Shown in pieces: positions 12,730-20,557 of a DNA stretch of 29,261 nucleotides (positions are counted from its first letter, which is position 1; the number at the start of each line of letters is the position of its first letter). The notes under the pieces were generated by a model. It searched no databases, had not been told where the DNA came from, and saw only the letters and a list, made by a program, of their open reading frames with translations. The translations under genes and the position numbers were made by a program. The stretch comes from a virus: IMG/VR virus record IMGVR_UViG_3300025131_000286, positions 1-29,261 of that record; one strand, 5' to 3'.

Positions 12730-12911
12730 TGTTATTGTATTTAGAATCCCAGCTTCATGCAGCGTATAAAGTGTATTGTGATAAAATACCTGAAGGCAAT
12801 GAAGTAATGGACATAGATGCCTTTAGAGACACCATAGAACTAGACGAAGAATGGTTCGAAGGGTTACTCGAAGAGTACGAAGACAACAGTACAAAATTCA
12901 CGGTTCACTAA
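12729..12911 (+). CDS. Small acidic protein, 60 aa
   Basis: The protein is MLLYLESQLHAAYKVYCDKI followed by an acidic helical tail (MDIDAFRDTIELDEEWFEGL). It is bracketed by one-base overlaps with the ligase gene and the GIY-YIG-like gene, so it is translated as part of the operon. The 'QL-x-AAYK-x-Y' opening is similar to small proteins seen in other marine phages without known function. Confidence 0.65.
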   Translation: MLLYLESQLHAAYKVYCDKIPEGNEVMDIDAFRDTIELDEEWFEGLLEEYEDNSTKFTVH

Positions 12912-13291
12912 TGGCTGGCGGAATATATAATGAAACATACTTCAAAAACTACCCCGAAGAAAAAGAGGTAGACGGAGTATTATACGGAGTTATTCTAGTC
13001 AATAAAAAGACTTTTGAAAGAGAGTGCATTAAAGTTGGAATCGCTAAAGGTAAGGACTGGCGTCATGTAGTTAAAAGGAGCGGAGGGTTCAAGGGGTATG
13101 ACCTTAGGATTCAGCGTACCTATGCTAGTACACTTTATGAGGTGTATCAGTATGAGCAAAGACTACATAAAGCATTTGAAAAAGATAGTTATAAACCGAA
13201 ACAAAAGTTCGGAGGACACACCGAGTGTTTTACTATTGATAGTGATATTTTGAAAGCGTTTCCAGATAGAGAAGGGTTAATTTGGGTATGA
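12911..13291 (+). CDS. GIY-YIG/T5orf172-like nuclease candidate
   Basis: I start at ATG 12911, sharing a base with the preceding stop, not at the upstream in-frame codon at 12851, which would overlap fully coding sequence. The 126-residue protein has VLYGVILVNKKTF, CIKVGIAKGKDWR, a helix with YEVYQYEQRLHKAFEKD and a closing FGGHTECFTID. This is the layout of the T5orf172/GIY-YIG-type fold: G-V/Y strand, K-V/I-G strand with following Arg, E in EQ-x-LH-x-xF, and a terminal T-E-C/W-F. It probably cuts DNA; catalytic residues are less clear than in classical GIY-YIG enzymes. Confidence 0.65.
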   Translation: MAGGIYNETYFKNYPEEKEVDGVLYGVILVNKKTFERECIKVGIAKGKDWRHVVKRSGGFKGYDLRIQRTYASTLYEVYQYEQRLHKAFEKDSYKPKQKFGGHTECFTIDSDILKAFPDREGLIWV

Positions 13292-13854
13292 TTATAGAAC
13301 ACGGAATAAGATTTAATATAATAGGCATTGAGAAAGGCTTTTGGTCAGTTGACCAATGCAATGATATGATTAGAGAACATCAAGATAAGTTTGTACCCTT
13401 TTCTTCTACAAAAATGCAGAATCATGGGGCTGCAGAACAACCCCGTAATTATCCTATTGAGTCTAATAGGGCTAAAGTTAAGTCCGTACCTGATGATATT
13501 CACCAATTAGTTAGAGAATACAATAGAAATAGTTATAATTTTGCACTATCTGATGAGACCACTCAGTATATAAATAGGCTTACTCCTAGTGAGGATTTAA
13601 ATTGGCACAAAGACAATTTAGAAGAAATAGAAACTTTATATACTAAAAGAGCCCCTTATCGTATTAGTTGTGTAGTATATCTTAATAACAAATTTGAAGG
13701 CGGAGCAACAGAAATATACAGGTATAAACCTTTTAATCTAAATACAGGAGATGCCCTGTTATTTTGTTGTGATATGTGGCATAGGAGTACCCCTGTAACA
13801 AAAGGAGTAAAGTTCTCATTCAATATGTGGACACGAGGAGTACCTTTTCGATGA
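13288..13854 (+). CDS. 2OG-Fe(II) oxygenase, prolyl-hydroxylase-like
   Basis: Start at ATG 13288, in an ATGA overlap. The 188-residue protein carries H107 and D109 in LNWHKDNLE, the strand YRISCVVYLN and GGATEIY, and H165 in CDMWHRSTPV. At the usual 2OG-binding arginine the sequence reads GVKFSFNMW with Lys175, a conservative but uncommon substitution. It immediately precedes the carbamoyltransferase and may supply a hydroxyl group for carbamoylation. That link is inferred from gene order. Confidence 0.85.
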   Translation: MIIEHGIRFNIIGIEKGFWSVDQCNDMIREHQDKFVPFSSTKMQNHGAAEQPRNYPIESNRAKVKSVPDDIHQLVREYNRNSYNFALSDETTQYINRLTPSEDLNWHKDNLEEIETLYTKRAPYRISCVVYLNNKFEGGATEIYRYKPFNLNTGDALLFCCDMWHRSTPVTKGVKFSFNMWTRGVPFR

Positions 13855-15224
13855 AAATAGTTGGAATTAGTGAGGGATTTCATGACGCTTCCGCTTCTTT
13901 AGTGGAAGTTTCTCCCTATACAGATGAAGTAAGTATTCTCGAAGCACACCACGCAGAAAGGTTTACTGGAAAGAAGAACGATCCAGTCCTCCCAGAATTT
14001 TTACGATATCCACACGCAGATGTCTCCGTTTTTTACGAAGATACTGAACTTAAGAACCAACGTAGAGCAGATCAAAACATGTCTCTCACAAAATATGAGA
14101 ATAGGTGTTCATACCATTTAAGACATCATGAAAGTCATGCAGCAGCAGCGTATTATACTGCGCCTTTTGATGATGATATTGTTATAGTTGTAATTGATGC
14201 TATTGGAGAGTGGGACTGTTCAAGTATTTGGGTTCCGAGAAACGGAAAATTAGAATGTGTCAGCAACTGGAAATACCCACATAGTATCGGACTATTCTAC
14301 AGTGCTATAACGAAGCGTATTGGATTGAAACCAAACGAAGATGAATACATTACTATGGGTATGGCGGCTTATGGAGAACCAAAGCTAAACATGAGATGGA
14401 TGTTTGACCTACCAGATAAAAATTGGCACAGGGGAATACCTCTAGTATACTTTCAAGGACAGGCTCCTGAAGATATAGCGGCAAGTGCACAGCTAGAGAT
14501 AGAGAGACAGATTACACAAGTAATGAATGTAGCACAAAACTACGGAAAGAATCTTTGTTATGGAGGCGGAGTAGCTTTAAACTGTGTGGCTAATAGTAAG
14601 ATATTACCTAGCAGATTTAACAAGACATGGATATTTCCTAATCCAGGCGATGCAGGAAGTAGTTTAGGAGCGGCACTAGGTTATCTAGGACGCAAAGTTG
14701 AATATAAACATTGTTTTTGGGGTAATGAAATAGTAGGTTCACCTAACCCAAGAAGAATAGTAGATTATCTACTTTTAAATAAAGTAGTAGGAGTAGCAAA
14801 TGGAAAAACAGAATTTGGACCTAGAGCTTTGGGCAATCGTTCTCTGCTCGGTGATGTGCGGTATGATATTAAACGCACAGTTAATCGTATTAAAAGACGA
14901 CAGAAGTTCCGCCCTTTTGCCCCCGCAATCTTGGAGGAGTATTTTGATGACTACTTTGAAGGAGAGAAAAACGAATTTATGCAATACACCTGTAAAGCCA
15001 AGCATGACTACAAATCAGTCACGCATGTTGATGGTAGCGCAAGAGTTCAGGTCGTAACTAAAGACAACCCTTCAATCCTAAGAAAGATACTAGAAAATTA
15101 TTATGAAAGAACTGGAATACCAATGTTATTAAATACAAGTCTAAATGTGAAAGGAAAGCCTATGGTTAATGATGGCGTGCAGGCAGATGAGTTTAGAAAA
15201 TTAACAGGAGTACATGTATTTTGA
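13851..15224 (+). CDS. NodU/TobZ-family O-carbamoyltransferase
   Basis: Start at ATG 13851, overlapping the oxygenase stop; 457 residues, shorter than the ~570 of TobZ. The Kae1-like N-terminal domain has ISEGFHDASASLVE, the metal-binding HHESHAAAAYY (H92-H96 region) and YGGGVALNCVANSK (about 237-250) with NPGDAGSSLGAALGY. The C-terminal carbamoyl-transfer domain has EFGPRALGNRSLL (321-333) and KFRPFAPAILEE, ending with LLNTSLNVKGKPM. It should move a carbamoyl group from carbamoyl phosphate, through an adenylate, to a hydroxyl. Related enzymes act on antibiotics and Nod factors, and phage versions have been linked to DNA hypermodification. Confidence 0.93.
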   Translation: MKIVGISEGFHDASASLVEVSPYTDEVSILEAHHAERFTGKKNDPVLPEFLRYPHADVSVFYEDTELKNQRRADQNMSLTKYENRCSYHLRHHESHAAAAYYTAPFDDDIVIVVIDAIGEWDCSSIWVPRNGKLECVSNWKYPHSIGLFYSAITKRIGLKPNEDEYITMGMAAYGEPKLNMRWMFDLPDKNWHRGIPLVYFQGQAPEDIAASAQLEIERQITQVMNVAQNYGKNLCYGGGVALNCVANSKILPSRFNKTWIFPNPGDAGSSLGAALGYLGRKVEYKHCFWGNEIVGSPNPRRIVDYLLLNKVVGVANGKTEFGPRALGNRSLLGDVRYDIKRTVNRIKRRQKFRPFAPAILEEYFDDYFEGEKNEFMQYTCKAKHDYKSVTHVDGSARVQVVTKDNPSILRKILENYYERTGIPMLLNTSLNVKGKPMVNDGVQADEFRKLTGVHVF

Positions 15225-16009
15225 TTTACTTTAATGGTTGCAGTTTTGTTAATGGTTTTGAACTTAAAGATAAGTACAGGACTCGTTTTTCTGCTATTGT
15301 TGCTAAAGAATTAGGGCAAGAGGAAGATAATGACGCTAAAGTAGGAGGCTCTAATGATAGGATTTGGAGAACTACTATGAATCATTGTTTAACTAATAAA
15401 TACGATTTAGTAGTTATAATGTGGACAGGTATAAATAGACTAGAATACTTAGAGACTACAGAAAATACCTCGGGCAACAAATATAAACCTACCCACCAAT
15501 TACAAAACCCTAGATGGAGATGTACTAATTGGGAAGATTTTGCACTATCTCATAGAACCTTAGAGATTGATAGAGAAACCACAAACTTATTTCATCACCC
15601 TGATTTATCTGATCATCATTATTACTATTTAAATGGTTATATGAAGGAAATAAGAAACATAAAACATAACCTAAAGTATACAATACAGTATATGCTTTCA
15701 ACAAAATACTTTTTAGAACAATTAGATATTCCTTATCTATTTTATACATTTTCTAGTGGACAGTACAAGCCTTTCTTGTATTTGCTAGATGAGGACTATT
15801 TAGAAGCCACCAACAACTACTGGGATTCTGTAGAATTAAGTAAAAAACAGATCGTAAAAGAACTTCCTTGCCTAGAGGAGGACGGGTTTTATGACATAAC
15901 CACAAAACACAAGTTACCTTTAGGCAAGAAAGACCACCCATTAGAAGAAGCACATAGCTTAATGGCGGCAAAGATATTACAGGACATAAAACACAATGAA
16001 ATATATTAA
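15221..16009 (+). CDS. SGNH/GDSL-like hydrolase
   Basis: The gene uses a TTG start overlapping the carbamoyltransferase stop, with AGGAG 11 nt upstream. The 262-residue protein begins MIYFNGCSFVNGFEL, matching block I with the nucleophile serine (G-C-S). KVGGSNDRIWRT matches the block II/III 'G-x-N' region, VVIMWTGINRLEY the central strand, and KDHPLEEAHSLMA block V with the D-x-x-H-like His. Such proteins deacetylate or hydrolyse esters on sugars; phage ones are common and mostly uncharacterised. It continues the insert between the two ligase genes. Confidence 0.75.
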   Translation: MIYFNGCSFVNGFELKDKYRTRFSAIVAKELGQEEDNDAKVGGSNDRIWRTTMNHCLTNKYDLVVIMWTGINRLEYLETTENTSGNKYKPTHQLQNPRWRCTNWEDFALSHRTLEIDRETTNLFHHPDLSDHHYYYLNGYMKEIRNIKHNLKYTIQYMLSTKYFLEQLDIPYLFYTFSSGQYKPFLYLLDEDYLEATNNYWDSVELSKKQIVKELPCLEEDGFYDITTKHKLPLGKKDHPLEEAHSLMAAKILQDIKHNEIY

Positions 16010-16121
16010 AAAAATTATCAAGCGAATCAAAATTTTGTACTTCGAGTATAAGCTACGCAAAACTTACAAGGAAGATACCTATGTCTATGAAGACGAAGAA
16101 AATTTTAATCTCAAAAAATAA
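15996..16121 (+). CDS. Small lysine-rich protein, 41 aa
   Basis: The frame overlaps the SGNH gene's 3' end by 14 nt. MKYIKKIIKRIKILYFEYKL is a basic amphipathic helix followed by an acidic tail (YKEDTYVYEDEENF). A charge-segregated mini-protein of this kind could bind membrane or nucleic acid. The overlap style matches the window's other genes. No family is recognised. Confidence 0.55.
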   Translation: MKYIKKIIKRIKILYFEYKLRKTYKEDTYVYEDEENFNLKK

Positions 16122-16142
16122 GTGATAAACTGAAAAAATCTC

Positions 16143-16171
16143 TTGACACACGGTGAAATTTTTAGTATAAT
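16143..16171 (+). promoter_or_regulatory. Promoter of ligase C-terminal gene
   Basis: TTGACA at 16143-16148 and TATAAT at 16166-16171 have a 17-bp spacer ending ATTTTTAG. The upstream block here is AAAAAATC in place of AATAGTTC. A 6-codon upstream frame (16183-16203, MKKNEN) overlaps the ATG at 16193 and stops 4 nt before the alternative ATG at 16208, so initiation may be coupled. Confidence 0.82.
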
Positions 16172-16192
16172 ATACAATATAAATGAAAAAGA

Positions 16193-16966
16193 ATGAGAAT
16201 TGAGCGAATGGAACAAATTTTAGCCCCAACGAACTGCCCCTCTTGCGATAGCGATTTAGAGTTTATTAACGAACTACTTTACTGCTTTAACAAGATGTGT
16301 CCAGCTCAATGGGACAAAAAATTACAACACTTCGCCTCATCTTTGAAAATAAAGGGGCTAGGCCCTTCAACTATTAAAAAGTTGGATCTCCTAGATTATC
16401 CAGAACTTTATGAGCTATCTGTCGGGGAGATTACCGTCAGACTGGGCTCTGAAAAATTGGCAACCAAGTTGGTAAACGAGATAGAAAAATCTAAAACAAC
16501 TGATCTTCAAACCTTATTACCAAGTTTTGCTATACCGCTTTTTGGTCGGTCAGCTTCTCAGAAATTATGCGAAAAAATAACTTCTATCGAAGAGGTTTCC
16601 GAAGCAAGCTGTACTGAAGCAGGTATCGGTCCGAAAGCAACATCTAATCTATTGAATTGGTTAGATACCGAGTTTTATGCAAATGAGTACGACAAACTAT
16701 TACCTTTTACTTTCAAATCTAAGAAAGTTGTAAAACGAGATATAATAGGAACTGTCTGTATTTCGGGCAGACTCAAGAGTTTCCCTAGCAAAGCTCATGC
16801 ACAAAAAGTTCTAGAAAACCACGGCTATGCCGTAAAAACCAGTCTGACAAAGGACTGCACTTATTTAATAAATGAGAGTGGAATAGAGTCAGCCAAAACG
16901 CAGACTGCTCGGGAACGAGGAGTCATTATTATTAACAACTTAAACCAATTTATAGAGGAAAAATAA
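16193..16966 (+). CDS. NAD-dependent DNA ligase, C-terminal part (zinc finger, HhH, BRCT)
   Basis: This 257-residue protein supplies the domains missing from the ligase gene at 11779. The Cys4 zinc finger is ILAPTNCPSC then LLYCFNKMCPAQW with C15, C18, C31 and C36, the LigA arrangement. The helix-hairpin-helix repeats (about 45-165) include LKIKGLGPSTIKKLD and IPLFGRSASQKL. The C-terminus (about 182-257) is a BRCT domain (GTVCISGRLKSFPSKAHAQK through a short linker to LTKDCTYLI). It should bind DNA and complete the ligase in trans. It has its own promoter. ATG 16208 is an alternative start that would still retain the finger. Confidence 0.92.
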   Translation: MRIERMEQILAPTNCPSCDSDLEFINELLYCFNKMCPAQWDKKLQHFASSLKIKGLGPSTIKKLDLLDYPELYELSVGEITVRLGSEKLATKLVNEIEKSKTTDLQTLLPSFAIPLFGRSASQKLCEKITSIEEVSEASCTEAGIGPKATSNLLNWLDTEFYANEYDKLLPFTFKSKKVVKRDIIGTVCISGRLKSFPSKAHAQKVLENHGYAVKTSLTKDCTYLINESGIESAKTQTARERGVIIINNLNQFIEEK

Positions 16967-16967
16967 A

Positions 16968-17690
16968 ATGGCATTACCTAAATGGACAGACGAAAGAACA
17001 GCATCATTAGAATCTTTCGTTGGTGACGAAACCCCCGTTTCTCAAGCTACAGTAGCAGCAGCTGCTGAGGATCTTGAAACTTCAGTAAGAAGTGTAAGCT
17101 CCAAGCTAAGAAAAATGGGATATGATGTAGAGCTCGCTTCTAGTAGCAATACTAAGTCTTTTACAGACGATCAAGAAGCAACTTTAAGAGCTTTTGTAAC
17201 TGACAATTCTGGCGGTTACACTTACGCTGAGATCGCTTCAAACTTTGAAAGCGGATCTTTCAGTGCAAAATCAATACAAGGTAAGATCCTTTCTATGCAA
17301 CTTACAGAGCATGTGAAACCAGCCCCTAAAGTAGAAAGTGTTAAAACTTATACTGAAGCTGAAGAAGCAACTTTTGTAGGAATGGTTAATGACGGCGCAT
17401 TTATCGAAGGAATTGCAGAGTCTCTAGGAAAGAGTGTAAACTCTATCAGAGGGAAAGCACTTTCTTTACTTAGAGCTGGCGAAATAAACGCTATCCCTAA
17501 GCAAGAGCACACTAAAGGTTCTGGAAAAGCAGATCCACTAGCTGAGCTTACAATCGACGACATGACTGTTGAAGAAATTGCTGATGAAATCGGTAAAACT
17601 GTAAGAGGTGTAAAGACTATGTTGACAAGACGTGGACTTATATGCGCTGACTACGACGGTTCAGCAAGAAAAGAAAGAGTTCAATCTTAA
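16968..17690 (+). CDS. Protein with four tandem Myb/HTH-like repeats
   Basis: The 240-residue protein starts 2 nt after the ligase C-terminal gene. I see four related units: residues 4-58 (KWTDERTASLESFV ... TSVRSVSSKLRKMGYDVE), 62-118 (SFTDDQEATLRAFV ... SAKSIQGKILSMQL), 125-178 (TYTEAEEATFVGMV ... SVNSIRGKALSLLRAG) and 188-232 (LTIDDMTVEEIADEI ... TVRGVKTMLTRRGL). Each has the pattern of a hydrophobic helix and a 'S/T-V/x-x-x-V/I-R/x-x-K/M' helix. The same unit occurs singly at 108-302 (minus) and 10688-11044. It probably binds DNA over a long stretch, possibly as a nucleoid-like or transcription factor. Confidence 0.72.
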   Translation: MALPKWTDERTASLESFVGDETPVSQATVAAAAEDLETSVRSVSSKLRKMGYDVELASSSNTKSFTDDQEATLRAFVTDNSGGYTYAEIASNFESGSFSAKSIQGKILSMQLTEHVKPAPKVESVKTYTEAEEATFVGMVNDGAFIEGIAESLGKSVNSIRGKALSLLRAGEINAIPKQEHTKGSGKADPLAELTIDDMTVEEIADEIGKTVRGVKTMLTRRGLICADYDGSARKERVQS

Positions 17691-17710
17691 CTTTTTATTG
17701 TCAGGAACAA

Positions 17711-17742
17711 CTAGGGGAGATTTAATCTTCCCTAGTTAATCT
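17711..17742 (+). terminator. Hairpin before the helicase gene
   Basis: CTAGGGGAGA (17711-17720) pairs with TCTTCCCTAG (17726-17735), ten base pairs with one G-T, around TTTAA. Only a short TTAATCTT follows, so termination may be weak; attenuation of the downstream replication genes is possible. Confidence 0.5.
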
Positions 17743-17754
17743 TGGGAGAGATAA

Positions 17755-19119
17755 ATGACAGTAGAGAGTGCATTACTTAAGCAAATTCTTGCGGAAGGAG
17801 ATTTCGATTCATGGAATCGCCTGAAGCAACATTACCTACCCGAAGGCGAATATCAAAAGTTATGGAAGGTAGTGGACAAGCACGTCCACAAATTTCATGC
17901 TCTCCCAACATTTGATGCTTTAAAAGCAGAGATTAGGTCTCGGGAACTACAGGAAAAAGTATATGCAATCGAAGCTGTCGAAACTGATGTACCTGCATAC
18001 GAGTTACTAGAGTATCTCAAGGATCAATTTACCCAAACGGAAATATTGAATAAACTTGAGTACTATATTGATGAAACAATTAGTATCGCAGATGCAAAAG
18101 AAAACATAGACCACCTACAAGAAATTGTAGTACAGGTTCAAGATAGAGTTGATACAATGGCAGATAGTGACGAAATGGATACTATTGAGTTGTTTGACTC
18201 TGAAGAAGATTTAGCTAATTATCTACCTCTTGGGTTAAACCAAGATTACGATATTAACTTTCAGTTCTCTCCCAAAGACTTGGTCGTTGTGGGAGCACAA
18301 AGAGGACACGGAAAATCTTTCACTTGTTGTAATGTAGCAGTACACGCACAACAAGCTGGCCGAAGTGTTCTTTATTTTACAATAGAAATGGATTCTAGAC
18401 CAATCCTCCAAAGAATGTGTAGCATGGCTACAGGCATTCCTCTTGGTAGACTTATAAAGAGAAATCTTTTTGAGAAAGAATGGAATAGAATAGGAGAATG
18501 GTGGGCAGATCGTTTCATCGGAGGAGATGAAGTACTTAAACAGTATGACATCTACAATGATTTCGATAAGTTCCATTATGCTCTATCCAGAAATTGTGAG
18601 ATAAAGAAAGAAGGACAGATAGATGTGTTCTACGATCCTGGCTTAACTATGGCTAAAGTTATTAGCACAGTTAGACAGAAGAAAGTAGAGTACCCTGACC
18701 TCGGTTTAATAGTCATTGATTATTTAAACCAAGTGCGTCGCCACAACGTTCCGAGTCGCTCTGGGCAGTACGAATGGACAGAACAAATTGAGATAAGTAA
18801 AGCAATGAAAACGCTTGCTCAAGATCAAAATTGCATGGTTCTGTCTGCCTACCAAACAAATCCCAAAGGTGAAGCACGATTCTCAAGAGGTATTCTTGAC
18901 GCGGTCGATGCTGCATTCACCCTAGAACATTGGGGCAAAGAAGAAAATTGTATTAAGTTCAAATGCGATAAAATGAGAAACGGTGAAATGAAATCTTTTG
19001 TTAGTGAGCTCGATTGGGAGACACTAAAGATTGGTCCAATGACTGCATTGGATCCCGATCAAAAAGAAGATTTAAAAGAACAAATGGGAGGTACTGGTGA
19101 AACGTACAGTGATTTATGA
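17755..19119 (+). CDS. DnaB-like replicative DNA helicase
   Basis: The 454-residue protein has a GGGAGAG site before ATG 17755. Residues 1-130 form the helical primase-interaction domain. The RecA-like core carries Walker A GAQRGHGKS (180-188, K187), the following TIEMDSR with catalytic Glu211, Walker B LIVIDYLNQV (D322), the glutamine switch SAYQTN (Q367) and an arginine-finger-like KCDKMRNG (R408). These are the DnaB/T4 gp41-type motifs. It unwinds the fork as a hexamer and loads the primase at 21179. The last 23 nt overlap the next gene. Confidence 0.93.
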   Translation: MTVESALLKQILAEGDFDSWNRLKQHYLPEGEYQKLWKVVDKHVHKFHALPTFDALKAEIRSRELQEKVYAIEAVETDVPAYELLEYLKDQFTQTEILNKLEYYIDETISIADAKENIDHLQEIVVQVQDRVDTMADSDEMDTIELFDSEEDLANYLPLGLNQDYDINFQFSPKDLVVVGAQRGHGKSFTCCNVAVHAQQAGRSVLYFTIEMDSRPILQRMCSMATGIPLGRLIKRNLFEKEWNRIGEWWADRFIGGDEVLKQYDIYNDFDKFHYALSRNCEIKKEGQIDVFYDPGLTMAKVISTVRQKKVEYPDLGLIVIDYLNQVRRHNVPSRSGQYEWTEQIEISKAMKTLAQDQNCMVLSAYQTNPKGEARFSRGILDAVDAAFTLEHWGKEENCIKFKCDKMRNGEMKSFVSELDWETLKIGPMTALDPDQKEDLKEQMGGTGETYSDL

Positions 19120-19837
19120 CGTAACAAGTATTCCCTTTCAAGCTGCCGTATTTGAAGTTAGTATGAAAAACTTTCCTACAGCTAATTTTAAGGAACTAAA
19201 CTCAGGCGAGTTTGTTCCTATTTGGCTAGAAAGACAAAAGGAAAGAATACATTTACGTTTATTTACTTTTATAGAATCAGTATTAAATCAAGGCTTTAGA
19301 GAGCCAGTTGTAATATGGAGTGATATTAAAAGTGGAAAAATGAGAATACACCCTGGCGTAAATCAGTTTATTTTATTTAACTTAATTAAAGATCAAAAGA
19401 TTACAATTCATAAGAAGTATTATGATTTAAGAGGTTGGGTAGTAGATTTTAACTGCCAACATAGAAACGAATACTTAGGAATATTTGAAGATATTAAACC
19501 CATAGAAAGAGATAGATATGGGAATCTTAACTTAGAGTGGAAATTAGATCATAGAACAACACCAGATGGAGAAGATCAGTATGAGTTCTCTCCAAAAAGA
19601 GCCTTCTATCTAGGCGATGTATATTACAAAGGTACAGAAGAAAGGTGGAAGTACAAACAAGAAGCACACAGAGGTTTCGGGTGTTGGTATAAAGGGAAAA
19701 AGTATTACGATATTGGCGGGAATGATCCCGTACAGTATGAAATTAAAACAGTTTCAGGAATCTATCAGTTGTTTTTACAACACTTTTTTGATTGGAGTAC
19801 TGAAATTTGGACAGAGAAACATTATGAAAGCAGGTAA
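19097..19837 (+). CDS. Hypothetical protein, 246 aa, possibly ParB-like
   Basis: The gene starts at GTG 19097 behind GGGAGG and overlaps the helicase by 23 nt. The section GFREPVVIWSDIKSG then MRIHPGVNQFILFNLI resembles the strand-turn box of ParB/sulfiredoxin-like domains ('I-x-P-V ... x-x-H-P-G-x-x-R'), where Gln takes the Arg place. The C-terminal half is aromatic and charged (HRGFGCWYKGKKYYDIGG) without a known signature. Translation is coupled to the helicase and the following cupin. The family call is tentative. Confidence 0.45.
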   Translation: MKRTVIYDVTSIPFQAAVFEVSMKNFPTANFKELNSGEFVPIWLERQKERIHLRLFTFIESVLNQGFREPVVIWSDIKSGKMRIHPGVNQFILFNLIKDQKITIHKKYYDLRGWVVDFNCQHRNEYLGIFEDIKPIERDRYGNLNLEWKLDHRTTPDGEDQYEFSPKRAFYLGDVYYKGTEERWKYKQEAHRGFGCWYKGKKYYDIGGNDPVQYEIKTVSGIYQLFLQHFFDWSTEIWTEKHYESR

Positions 19838-20297
19838 AATATGGGGACAAACAGAACTAATCCACGCCAACGGAGTTCTGGAGTTCCATAGAATAGAGTA
19901 TAAAGCTGGCTACAAATGTTCAGAACATGAACACGAGTTCAAATGGAATGGATTTTTTGTAGAATCAGGCAAAATGCTCATTAGAGTTTGGCAAACCGAT
20001 TACGACTTAGTAGACAAAACAGTATTAAATCCGGGCGACTTTACACAAGTTAAGCCAGGTTGTATCCATCAATTCGAAGGATTAGAAGATGGAGTTGCAT
20101 TTGAACTGTATTGGGCTGAGTTTAATCACAATGATATTAAAAGACGTACAGTAGGTAATCTAGTTACGACCTATCCACCAGAAGATAATCCTTCTGATAT
20201 AGAAAGAGACTATGATGATCCTATCCAAAAAGTATTTGAACAGATAGAAAGACGCAAGGATCACTCCATCTTAGGGAAGGGTTCAGTTCTAAAATGA
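19824..20297 (+). CDS. Cupin-fold protein, 157 aa
   Basis: I start at ATG 19824, which overlaps the previous stop by 14 nt; the long upstream frame to 19617 lies inside coding sequence. The protein has EYKAGYKCSEHEHEFKWNGF with H35 and H37 of the first cupin motif, VESGKMLIRVW, then GDFTQVKPGCIHQFEG with H82 of the second motif. It is a single double-stranded beta-helix with a metal-binding site, as in sugar isomerases and dioxygenases. The acidic tail (DNPSDIERDYDDPIQKVFEQ) follows. Confidence 0.75.
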   Translation: MKAGKIWGQTELIHANGVLEFHRIEYKAGYKCSEHEHEFKWNGFFVESGKMLIRVWQTDYDLVDKTVLNPGDFTQVKPGCIHQFEGLEDGVAFELYWAEFNHNDIKRRTVGNLVTTYPPEDNPSDIERDYDDPIQKVFEQIERRKDHSILGKGSVLK

Positions 20298-20332
20298 TTG
20301 ATCCCGGTGAACTATTTATGTTAGGAGCATTT

Positions 20333-20557
20333 ATGAAAATTAAAAAGATAAGTAAAGTTAATCCTGTTGCAAAGGCATCAAGGAATAAGTCTGGCGCGGG
20401 CGCACATAAGTCTAAAAAAGACTATGATAGGAAAGTAGGAAAAGAAGAACTAATAGACTTATTAAGACAACAACAAGAGATAACCAAAGGTATGGAATGG
20501 TTTCGTCTAGAAAAAGAAATTCGAGAGTTGTTAGATGAGGACGAAGATGGCAAATGA
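20333..20557 (+). CDS. Small basic protein, 74 aa
   Basis: A clear AGGAG (20323-20327) precedes ATG 20333; an in-frame ATG at 20294 overlapping the cupin stop is an alternative that would give 87 residues. The N-terminal half is basic and Ser/Ala/Gly-rich (ASRNKSGAGAHKSKKDYD), as in many small nucleic-acid-binding phage proteins, and the C-terminal half is an acidic helix (ELIDLLRQQQEITKG). Function is unknown. Confidence 0.55.
   Translation: MKIKKISKVNPVAKASRNKSGAGAHKSKKDYDRKVGKEELIDLLRQQQEITKGMEWFRLEKEIRELLDEDEDGK

Noticed and set aside
12851-12910. 20-codon N-terminal extension of the GIY-YIG-like gene (MVRRVTRRVRR)
   Set aside because: It overlaps the well-coupled 60-aa gene and encodes an Arg-rich artefact of the other frame; the ATG at 12911 shares a base with the stop.
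14800-15057. 85-codon + strand frame inside the carbamoyltransferase gene
   Set aside because: It is an alternative frame over the conserved GPRALGNRSLL region of a well-supported gene.
19617-19823. Long upstream extension of the cupin gene
   Set aside because: It lies within the preceding gene's coding sequence and lacks a ribosome binding site; the cupin motif begins after ATG 19824.
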